A stretch of DNA of 64,000 bases from UBA668 sp041394605. GTDB lineage: Bacteria; Actinomycetota; Acidimicrobiia; Acidimicrobiales; Ilumatobacteraceae. The notes beneath the pieces are model-generated. The model was given only the letters and a program-made list of their open reading frames with translations. It was not told the DNA's origin and did no database searches. The DNA lies in the NCBI GenBank assembly GCA_041394605.1, contig JAWKHX010000017.1, forward strand, positions 1 to 64,000. Direction: 5' to 3'. Of the stretch, positions 41,271 through 48,094 are shown in pieces; the stretch's first letter is position 1, and every line of letters starts with the position of its first letter. Made by a program: the position numbers and the translations under genes.

Positions 41271-42107
41271 ATGAATCGGCAAGAAATGAGCAAACCAGCG
41301 AATCCGACGTCATCGTCGCCTTGCACGGACGTCCTCTGGCCAGTGGCGTCTCGACCGGCGGATGGTCGACCGGCGGATGGTCGAGCGGCGGATGGTCGAG
41401 CGGCGGATGGGAGTGTGCGGATGGGTACCGGCGGAGTGACGGGCGGGCTGGCCGGCGCGGCCGGTGGAGGTCCTGCGGGTTGGACGACCGGCGGCAAGAG
41501 AGAGCCGCTGACGGTCCGGTGGGAGCAGGCGTGGTGGGCGGTACCACCGGGCCGGCGGCGTTGGTTCGCCGGCGCGCTGGCCAGCTGCCCCCTCGTCGCC
41601 GCCGGTGCCACCGCTGCCGGTGCCACCGCTGCTGGGGGCACGTCCGTGGCGGCAGGCGCCGCCATCACCGCTACTGGCACGGCGATCGCCGTGGCGGCCC
41701 TCATCGACGCCCACGAGCACCGGTTGCCGAACGCCCTCACCGCCATGGCGGCCGCGCTGGCGCTGCTGGGCGCGGCCCTGTCCCCCGGCGGCCAGCGCAT
41801 CCTGCCCGCCCTGCTCGGCGGTGCGATCGCCGGGCTGGCGATGCTCACCGTCCATCTCACCCGTGGCGTGGGGCTGGGCGACGTGAAACTCGCGGCGGCC
41901 ATCGGGCTGTCCACCGGGTCACTGGCGCTGATCGCCGCACCCCTGGCGATCGCGGTCGCCGCTGCGGGCGCGGCCGCTTCGGGGTTCGTCACCGGGCGCC
42001 GGCGCCTGCCGCTGGGCCCGGCGCTGTGGGCCGGGTGGGCGGTCGGTGCGATGGCCGGTGCCCTCGCCGGCGGCGGGGTGGGCCCGTTCCACGGGGGCGC
42101 GTCGTGA
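41271..42107 (+). CDS. Prepilin peptidase, A24 (CpaA/TadV) type
   Basis: A 278-residue membrane protein. The two aspartate motifs of GxGD prepilin peptidases are present: DAHEHRLPN (about residues 146-154) and GLGDVKL (about 201-207), with six or so hydrophobic helices. The N-terminal cytosolic methyltransferase-type cysteines are absent, as in TadV/CpaA. It cleaves the leader of Flp-type prepilins at the membrane. The first ~50 residues encode 15-bp repeats (PADGR) and are poorly conserved-looking; ATG 41421 may be the real start, which would leave the repeats upstream. It is the first gene of the Tad operon; GTGA overlaps the next gene. Confidence 0.8.
   Translation: MNRQEMSKPANPTSSSPCTDVLWPVASRPADGRPADGRAADGRAADGSVRMGTGGVTGGLAGAAGGGPAGWTTGGKREPLTVRWEQAWWAVPPGRRRWFAGALASCPLVAAGATAAGATAAGGTSVAAGAAITATGTAIAVAALIDAHEHRLPNALTAMAAALALLGAALSPGGQRILPALLGGAIAGLAMLTVHLTRGVGLGDVKLAAAIGLSTGSLALIAAPLAIAVAAAGAAASGFVTGRRRLPLGPALWAGWAVGAMAGALAGGGVGPFHGGAS
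41351..41410 (+). repeat. Four 15-bp tandem repeats near the start of the Tad operon
   Basis: Units TCGASCGGCGGATGG at 41351, 41366, 41381 and 41396, with a degenerate fifth to 41425. In frame they code for PADGR/AADGR. If translation starts at 41421 they would be in the promoter/leader. Confidence 0.9.
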
Positions 42108-42694
42108 GCGCCCGCTCGCGAGTGCGCACCCAGTGGCTGGCGCTGGCCGCCGCGCTGGTGGTGCTGGCCGGGGTGCTGGTGGCCTGGGCCGTCGGGCGTG
42201 CCGCCGAGCGGGTGCCGGTGGTGGTGGTCGCCGGCACCGTGGAGGCGGGCACCGTCATCGAGCGGGCCGACCTGGCCGTGGCGTCGGTCGCCGTGGACGG
42301 TGCGGTCAGCGGGCTGGTGCCGGACACGTCGTTGGAGCGGCTGGTCGGCAAGGTGGCCGCGATGGACCTGGCGCCAGGCACGCTGGTGCAGGTCGGGATG
42401 TGGCGCGACGCCCCCGAGCTGGCACCGGGCGAGCAGCGCATCGGGGCGGTGCTGCCGATGGGTCGATACCCCGCCGGGCTGGCCCGGGGCGACACCGCCC
42501 ACGCGGCACCGCTGGACCCCACCGACCCCACTCCACCCGTCCCCGTGCGGGTCCTCGACGTGCAGGAGGGTGCCGGAGACGACACGGTGTTCACCCTGGC
42601 GGTCCCCGAAGCGACGGCCGTTCCCCTCGCCCAGCTCGCCGCCAACGGCCTGCTGGTGCTGGTCGGCCTGGCGCCGGAAGGCGGCACGGGATGA
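42104..42694 (+). CDS. SAF-domain pilus assembly protein (CpaB-like)
   Basis: A 196-residue protein with one N-terminal membrane helix (QWLALAAALVVLAGVLVAWAV) and an extracytoplasmic SAF domain (VPVVVVAGTVEAGTVIERADL, later AAMDLAPGTLVQVGM). This is the layout of actinobacterial CpaB-like proteins in Tad loci, shorter than proteobacterial CpaB because there is no outer-membrane secretin to contact. It starts at GTG overlapping the preceding stop, and its own stop overlaps the next ATG. Confidence 0.78.
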   Translation: MSARSRVRTQWLALAAALVVLAGVLVAWAVGRAAERVPVVVVAGTVEAGTVIERADLAVASVAVDGAVSGLVPDTSLERLVGKVAAMDLAPGTLVQVGMWRDAPELAPGEQRIGAVLPMGRYPAGLARGDTAHAAPLDPTDPTPPVPVRVLDVQEGAGDDTVFTLAVPEATAVPLAQLAANGLLVLVGLAPEGGTG

Positions 42695-43455
42695 TCGTTG
42701 CCGTCACCGCATGGCGTGGCGCCGGTGCCAGCACTGCGGCCCTGCTGCTGGCCATGGAACTGGCCGGTGGTCCGGACGGCGCCTGGCTGGTCGAGGCGGA
42801 CCCCGCCGGTGGGTCGCTGGCCGGGCGCCTGGACCTGCCGCCGGGCACCGCCGGCAGCCTGGAGCGCGTTGCCTTCCCCTCCACACGCACCACCGCCGTC
42901 GCCGCGTTCACCGACGCCGCGGCCATTCGGGCTGGGGCTGCGCCGGCGGCCGGCAACCTGCGCATCATCACCAGCCCGGTGGACCCGTTCCGCGCCCACG
43001 CCTGTCACCAGCCCCGGCTGCCGTGGGTGCCCGCGCTCGCCGACCTCGGCGCGCCCGTGGTGGTGGACGTCGGCCGGATGCGCGGCGGTGCACCCACCTG
43101 GCCCGTCCTGCTGGCAGCCGACGCCGTGGTGCTGGTGACCTCCCCGGAGGTGGCCGATGTCGTGGGCACCCACGAGTGGCTCGCGGCCAGCGGCCGGGTC
43201 GCCCCGGCGGACCCCGGGCTGAGCCCTGGTGCCACCACGGTCGTCGCCGTGGCGCAACCCACCGGCGTCGCCTTCCCGCGCACCTCGCTCGCCACCGAGT
43301 TCGCCGGCTCCTGGGGTGGCTGGTTGCCGTGGGAGCCAGTCACCGTCGACGCCGTGCACCGCGGTGCCACCTCAGCCGATCGGCGTCTGCGCCGCAGCGC
43401 GCTCCTGGCGGCCGTGCAGCACCTGGCCACCCACCTCGAACGGAGTGTCCGATGA
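42691..43455 (+). CDS. TadZ/CpaE-like ParA-family protein with degenerate P-loop
   Basis: A 254-residue protein of the MinD/ParA fold. The opening MIVAVTAWRGAGAST aligns with the deviant Walker A (KGGxGKS/T), but both lysines are replaced (Arg and Ala). Later parts fit the fold: WLVEADPAGGSL for Walker A', VVVDVGRMRG for Walker B and AVVLVTSPEVADV for the next strand. CpaE/TadZ proteins localise the pilus machine at the inner membrane; atypical P-loops are known among them, so it may bind but not hydrolyse nucleotide. ATGA overlaps on both sides place it in the operon just before the motor ATPase. Confidence 0.75.
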   Translation: MIVAVTAWRGAGASTAALLLAMELAGGPDGAWLVEADPAGGSLAGRLDLPPGTAGSLERVAFPSTRTTAVAAFTDAAAIRAGAAPAAGNLRIITSPVDPFRAHACHQPRLPWVPALADLGAPVVVDVGRMRGGAPTWPVLLAADAVVLVTSPEVADVVGTHEWLAASGRVAPADPGLSPGATTVVAVAQPTGVAFPRTSLATEFAGSWGGWLPWEPVTVDAVHRGATSADRRLRRSALLAAVQHLATHLERSVR

Positions 43456-44783
43456 ACGAGGACGAGCTGGACCAGCTGGTCGCCGACGTCCGCCGCCAGT
43501 GGGGTGATCGCCTTCCCGTGCCCGTTGCCGACGAGACACCGGCGGAGCGGGAGTTGCGCGAGGAGATCACCCGCGACGTGCTGGACACTGCGATCCTGCC
43601 CGAACTGGACCAGCAGCGGATCGCAGCCCGGCTGGCGCCGCTCACCACCGACGAGCAGGTCACCCTGGTGGACCTCGTGATCTCCGAGCTGTTCGGCCTG
43701 CCCCGCCTGCTCAACGTGCTGCGCGACCCGCTGGTGACGGACGTGCTGGTGTTCGGCGCCGACCCGGTGCGGGTGGACCGTGCCGATGGCACCCACCACC
43801 ATCTGCCGCCGCTGGTCCGCCGGCCACGTGACCTGGAGCGGATCATCTACGCCACCGCCAGCGCCCGCCACCGCCCGTTCAACCGAGAGCACCCGTTCGT
43901 GGACCTGGAGCTGGAGCCGGGTGTGCGCTTCCATGGCGAGGGCTACGACGTGGTGCAGCGCCCGCTGGTCACCGTTCGCCGGGCCGCGCTGCACACGGCA
44001 TCGCTGGCGGACCTCACCCAGCGGGGGATGCTGCCTCCCGCCGCCGGCGACCTGCTCCGCACCGCCGTGGCGGCGCACCTCAACATCCTCGTCTGCGGCC
44101 GGATGGGCAGCGGCAAGACCACGGTGCTGCGGGCCCTCGCCAGGGCCACGGACCCGCAGCATGTGATCGTCACCATCGAGACCGACTTCGAGCTGAACCT
44201 GCAGCACCTCGGTACTCATCCGTATGTGCACGCCTACCAGGCCCGCATCCCCACCACCAGCACCGGCACGGGGATCACCTGTCACGACATGATGGCGCCC
44301 GCCGTGCGCACCCGCGCCGACTGGATCATCGTCGGCGAGATCCGCGGCGCCGAGGGCTCGGCCCTGGTGCAGGCGATGTCCATCGGGCAGGGGGCGATGG
44401 CCACCGTGCACGGAGGTTCGGCCAAGGACGGGCTGGAGCGCCTCGCGGAGTTGATCGCCCACCACGGCAGCATCGACCTGCGGATGGCCAGGTGGCAGGT
44501 GTACCGCAGCGTGGATCTGGTGGTGCACGTGGACGGCGACAACGCCAGCGGGCGCCGCGTCACCGAGGTGCTGGCACCATCCGTGGAGGAGGACGGCGCC
44601 CGCTTCGTGCTGCATCGCCTGTTCGGCACGGTGCCCGCCGACCCGCTGGGGCCGGCTCGCCCGCTGGACGGCCCGCAGCGACCGATGCTGGATCGCCTGC
44701 GTGTCGCCGACCCGGCCTTCGACACGCGTCCGTGGCTCGGTGCCGCGCCGGAGTTCGGTGGGCAGCGCCGGGAGGTGGTGTGA
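43452..44783 (+). CDS. tadA: Tad pilus assembly ATPase TadA/CpaF
   Basis: A 443-residue secretion ATPase of the VirB11/TadA type. N-terminal three-helix and PAS-like parts (ITRDVLDTAILPELDQQ, then RPFNREHPFVDLELEPG) precede the RecA-like core: Walker A CGRMGSGKTT (about 216-224), Asp box IVTIETDFELNL, Walker B WIIVGEIRG (about 291-299) and the His box GAMATVHGGSA. It hydrolyses ATP to drive Flp pilin extrusion with the two TadB/C membrane proteins that follow. Start and stop are coupled to the neighbours. Confidence 0.92.
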   Translation: MNEDELDQLVADVRRQWGDRLPVPVADETPAERELREEITRDVLDTAILPELDQQRIAARLAPLTTDEQVTLVDLVISELFGLPRLLNVLRDPLVTDVLVFGADPVRVDRADGTHHHLPPLVRRPRDLERIIYATASARHRPFNREHPFVDLELEPGVRFHGEGYDVVQRPLVTVRRAALHTASLADLTQRGMLPPAAGDLLRTAVAAHLNILVCGRMGSGKTTVLRALARATDPQHVIVTIETDFELNLQHLGTHPYVHAYQARIPTTSTGTGITCHDMMAPAVRTRADWIIVGEIRGAEGSALVQAMSIGQGAMATVHGGSAKDGLERLAELIAHHGSIDLRMARWQVYRSVDLVVHVDGDNASGRRVTEVLAPSVEEDGARFVLHRLFGTVPADPLGPARPLDGPQRPMLDRLRVADPAFDTRPWLGAAPEFGGQRREVV

Positions 44784-45654
44784 ATGGCCGCGTCCACCGC
44801 GCTGCTCACCAGCGTCCTGCTGGCGCTGGCCGCCGGCTGCGCCGTGCTCGCCGTCCGCCCCCGGCGGCGCGCCGGCTCGGCGGGTCCGGCCGGTCCGGCC
44901 GGGCAGCGGCGTCCACGCCGTCGGTGCTGCACGTGGCCGGCGGTGGGCGAGTCGCGCAGCCGCGGCGACGTTCGTGCTGGTCCTGCTGGCCACCCGCTGG
45001 GTCCTGCTCGGTGTGCTGGCCGGCGTGCTGGTGCTGTGGTGGGACACGCTGGTCCACGACCGCCGCGCCGACGAGGAGCGCCGGCGGCTGGAGGGCATCG
45101 CCAAGTGGCTGGAGGACCTGCGCGACCTGCTGCGGGCGTCGTCGATCGGCGCCGAGCAGGCACTCGAGCAGGTGGCCCGCCGACCGCCGGCGGCCGTCGC
45201 CGGCGCGCTGGGCACGTTCGTCCAGCGGCGCCGGCAGGGCTTCCGCATCGAGGATGCACTGGCCGATCTGGCAGACGACCTGGCCCACCCCACGGCCGAC
45301 GCCGCGGTGGCGGCGATCCGGCTGGTGGTCAGCGGCGCCACCGGTGCCGGGCGCCTGTTCGGCACGGTGGACGCGCTGGCCGCCGCCGCCCGCGATGAGG
45401 TCCGCGCCCGCGAGCGGGTGGACCGCACCCGCGCCGTGTACCAGAACAGCATGAAGCGCCTGGTCGTCATCGGGGCTGCGCTCGTCGCCTATCTGCGCTT
45501 CTTCGCCGGCGACCTGCTGGCCCCGTACTCGACCGCCACCGGCCAGGTGGTGCTGCTCCTGCCGCTCGGCCTGTGGTTCGGATGCGTGCTGTGGCTGCGG
45601 TCGCTGTGCCGATACGACCTGCCGGCCCGCGTGCGACACGAGGTGGTGGCGTGA
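44784..45654 (+). CDS. tadB: TadB-like type II secretion F-domain protein (apparent frameshift)
   Basis: The gene begins at ATG 44784 right after the tadA stop with a membrane helix (TALLTSVLLALAAGCAVLAV). It must change frame at about 44890-44955 to continue with ATFVLVLLATRWVLLGVLAG and the T2SSF core (KWLEDLRDLLRASSIGAEQAL, IRLVVSGATGAGRLFGTV, then two C-terminal helices). The frame change is in very GC-rich text and is probably a single-base error or mutation. About 290 residues if repaired, normal for TadB. It forms the inner-membrane platform of the Tad pilus with TadC. Confidence 0.8.
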
Positions 45655-46562
45655 ACCCGCTGCAGGTCGGTGCGGTCGCTGGCGTGCTCGTCGCCGGCGC
45701 GGTGGGCAGCGTCCGTGCCGGTGTGCGGCGGGCGCCACGCTCCATCGCTGCCGCGCGCCGGCGGATGGACGGCGGTCAGGCGACCGCGGCATCGCGCCCT
45801 GCGCTCGGTCCGGCACAGTCGCGCAGCGAGCGGTGGCAGGCCGCCGCCGAGCACAGCGCCGCCGGCGCCTGGGCCGCCCGACGGTTCGGTGGCGGGCTGG
45901 AACTGGCCGGCCTGTCGCCTGGCGATGTGGTGACCCGCGTGCTGGTGGCTTCCGGCCTCGGCCTGTTCGCGGTCACGACCGGCCTGGCCGGTCTGTCCAC
46001 CATCGGTGGGCTGCGGCTGTCGCCCGTGTGGTTCGTGGCGGCACTTCTCGCCGCCGCCGCATTCGGCGCCATGGCGCTGCACGATGTGCGGACGCGCATC
46101 GATCGGCGGCAGAAGGAGATGCGCCGGGCGGCCACCGAGTTCGTGCAGTTGGTGGCGGTCGGTCTCACCACCGACCTGAGCGTGGAGGGTGCCATCCGGT
46201 TCGCACTCACCATCGGCGGCGGGCCCGCGTTCGAGCGGCTCCGCGCCGCGCTCGCGGCCGCCCCGCAGCGCGGTGTGCCGGTGTGGGAAGCCCTGGCCGA
46301 CGTGGGCGAGCAGTACGGGCTCCGCGAGATGGAGGAGTTGGCCGCCTCCGTCGAGCGTCAAGGGGTGCACGGCGTGTCCATCGCCGAGACGGCGGCGACC
46401 ATCGCCGCAGGGATGAGGGCATCGGCGCTCGACGAGTTGGAGCGAGATGCCGACCGGGCGAACGCCAACCTCTCCGGCCCCACCATCGGCTTCGTGGTCA
46501 CCACGATCGTGTTCCTCGCCTACCCGCTGGCCCTGCGGATCAGCGATGCCTTCGGGGGCTGA
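45651..46562 (+). CDS. tadC: TadC-like type II secretion F-domain protein
   Basis: A 303-residue membrane platform protein. The T2SSF domain is recognisable in EFVQLVAVGLTTDLSVEGAI, the helix following VPVWEALADVGEQYGL, and ELAASVERQGVHGVSIAET. Hydrophobic helices are at the N-terminus, in the middle (two) and at the C-terminus (IGFVVTTIVFLAYPLALRI). It starts at GTG overlapping the tadB stop. It pairs with TadB to transfer motion from TadA to the growing pilus. Confidence 0.88.
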   Translation: MNPLQVGAVAGVLVAGAVGSVRAGVRRAPRSIAAARRRMDGGQATAASRPALGPAQSRSERWQAAAEHSAAGAWAARRFGGGLELAGLSPGDVVTRVLVASGLGLFAVTTGLAGLSTIGGLRLSPVWFVAALLAAAAFGAMALHDVRTRIDRRQKEMRRAATEFVQLVAVGLTTDLSVEGAIRFALTIGGGPAFERLRAALAAAPQRGVPVWEALADVGEQYGLREMEELAASVERQGVHGVSIAETAATIAAGMRASALDELERDADRANANLSGPTIGFVVTTIVFLAYPLALRISDAFGG

Positions 46563-46622
46563 CCGTGCACGCCCGGGCCCACGCTCACACCACCCGATCT
46601 CACGGAAGAAGGAGAAACACCC

Positions 46623-46856
46623 ATGAACGAACAACTGCTCCCGCTGGCGGTCTGGCTGCAGGTCGCCTACGGCTCGGTCGGACATCGGCTGCGCACGGCG
46701 TGGACGGAACGACGGGCCGACGACGGGATCGACGAAGCCGTCACGAAGATGATCTGGCTCGCGGTGGGCATCGTCGTGGCACTGGCGGCGACAGCGTTCT
46801 TCATGTCCACATTCGAGACGGCGAAGAGCAACGTGCCCGACCCCGTCGCCCCCTGA
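46623..46856 (+). CDS. Small single-helix protein, candidate Flp-type pilin
   Basis: A 77-residue protein: a charged N-terminal part (about 40 residues), a short acidic segment RRADDGIDEAVTKM, one hydrophobic helix (IWLAVGIVVALAATAFFM) and a short tail. The layout fits a prepilin with leader, Gly-Ile cleavage site and Glu at +3, but the sequence is not a textbook Flp. Unlike most genes here it has a strong ribosome site (AGAAGGAG, 46610-46617), as expected for an abundant pilin. It lies between the Tad platform genes and three TadE/TadG-like genes. Confidence 0.65.
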   Translation: MNEQLLPLAVWLQVAYGSVGHRLRTAWTERRADDGIDEAVTKMIWLAVGIVVALAATAFFMSTFETAKSNVPDPVAP

Positions 46857-46906
46857 CCACCCACGCGCGGACCCACACACACCGCCACGAACGTGACCGC
46901 GGCGCG

Positions 46907-47251
46907 GTGGACGTGTCCGTGGAGATGCTGTTCGGCGCGCTGGCGCTGATCCTGTTCCTGCTCGTGGTGTTCGACGCGGTGGCGTACTGGCACACCCGCA
47001 ACATCTTCGACGAGGCCGCAGCCGAGGGCGCCCGCGTCGCCGCGGCCTACGACGGCACCTGTGACGACGGCATCGCCGCAGCGACGGCAATGGTGGAGCG
47101 CACGGCCGGCGGCTGGTTGAGGGCGATCACGGTGACCTGCAACGACGGCCCCATCGTGACCGTCACCGTGGGCGGCCGGCCGCCGGGTGTCCTCAGCGGG
47201 CCGCTCGGCGCCTGGGTGGCGGCCACCGAGACAGCACCGAAGGAGGGTTGA
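46907..47251 (+). CDS. TadE-like minor pilin
   Basis: About 114 residues. The text RDRGAVDVSVEMLFGALALILFLLVVFDAVAYWH is that of TadE family proteins: a basic stretch, a Glu at +5 of a helix and one membrane segment, followed by an outer domain with a Cys pair (GTCDDG, TCNDG). The start is uncertain: GTG 46907 is chosen because no better in-frame codon lies between it and the pilin gene, but the conserved RDRG motif lies upstream of it, so translation may begin earlier. It ends in a GAAGGAGG site for the next gene. Confidence 0.65.
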   Translation: MDVSVEMLFGALALILFLLVVFDAVAYWHTRNIFDEAAAEGARVAAAYDGTCDDGIAAATAMVERTAGGWLRAITVTCNDGPIVTVTVGGRPPGVLSGPLGAWVAATETAPKEG

Positions 47252-47252
47252 G

Positions 47253-47681
47253 GTGCACCGACCGCAGTCACCACGCGATCGCGGCATCGCCACGCCGGTG
47301 GAGATGATGTACTTGCTCGCGGCGTGCCTCGTGGCGTTGCTGTTCATCACCTACGTCGGGCGCCTGCACGCCGCCGGGGTGGAAGTGACGAACACGGCTC
47401 AGGCTGCGGCGCGTGCCGCCTCGCAGGCGGCCAACCCTGCCGCGGCGCTGGAGGCCGCCCAACAGGTGGTGGCCGGGTCGTCACTCGCCCGCCGGTGCGA
47501 CCGCGGAGGGGCCACCAGTCTGCAGTGGGTCCCCTCCACCACCGGCGCCTGGCAGGGCGGCTCGGTCACTGTCACGGTGCAGTGCGAGGTGCGCAACCAG
47601 TCGCTCACGGGGTTGTGGTCGCCCGGAACGCGAACGATCACGATGGCCGACACCCAGCCCGTGGACCGGTACCACCGATGA
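47253..47681 (+). CDS. TadE-family protein
   Basis: A 142-residue protein starting at GTG with GAAGGAGG 7-14 nt upstream. It has DRGIATPVEMMYLLAACLVALLFITYV, the charged-Glu-helix form of TadE-like pilins, then a helical segment (NTAQAAARAASQAANPAAAL) and an outer beta domain with one Cys pair (RRCDRGG, VQCEV). It is probably a minor pilin or pseudopilin of the Tad system. The stop abuts the next start. Confidence 0.75.
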   Translation: MHRPQSPRDRGIATPVEMMYLLAACLVALLFITYVGRLHAAGVEVTNTAQAAARAASQAANPAAALEAAQQVVAGSSLARRCDRGGATSLQWVPSTTGAWQGGSVTVTVQCEVRNQSLTGLWSPGTRTITMADTQPVDRYHR

Positions 47682-48074
47682 GTGCCGCAGGACCGGCGAG
47701 ACCGGGGCTCGGTGGCCATCCCGATGCTGCTCCTCGTGGTCGTGGTCCTCGGCGGCGCCGGCCTGGTGGTGGACGGTGGGCGGGCGATGGCTGCCCGACG
47801 CCATGCTGCCAACGTTGCCGAAGGCGCCGCCCGCGCCGGCGTGTCCACCGTGTCGCCGGCCACCGGGCTGGACCCGGGCCGTGCGGCAGCGGCAGCGCTC
47901 GACCATGCCGTCCGGTCCGGCGTCCCCGCCGGCGATGTGCGCGTCACCGTGGCCGGCGACACCGTCACCGTCACCGTCACGGAACGGCGACGAACCGTCT
48001 TCCTCGTCCTCGGTGGCCAGTCCACCCTCACCGTCCATGCCACCGGCTCCGCCGTCATCACCGCCTCACCCTGA
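47682..48074 (+). CDS. TadG-like pilus protein
   Basis: A 130-residue protein starting at GTG directly after the preceding stop. DRGSVAIPMLLLVVVVLGGAGLVVDGGRAMAARRHA is the N-terminus of TadG/Flp-associated proteins with the conserved Asp-Gly-Gly-Arg after the helix. A helix (NVAEGAARAGVS) and a beta domain follow (GDTVTVTVTERRRTVFLVLGG). It lacks the large von Willebrand A domain of full TadG proteins, a common short actinobacterial form. Confidence 0.78.
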   Translation: MPQDRRDRGSVAIPMLLLVVVVLGGAGLVVDGGRAMAARRHAANVAEGAARAGVSTVSPATGLDPGRAAAAALDHAVRSGVPAGDVRVTVAGDTVTVTVTERRRTVFLVLGGQSTLTVHATGSAVITASP

Positions 48075-48094
48075 GCGCCAGAAGGAGCACCCTC

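Noticed and set aside
41351..41425. CRISPR-like array
   Set aside because: Units are 15 bp, directly adjacent and without spacers, so it is a simple tandem repeat.
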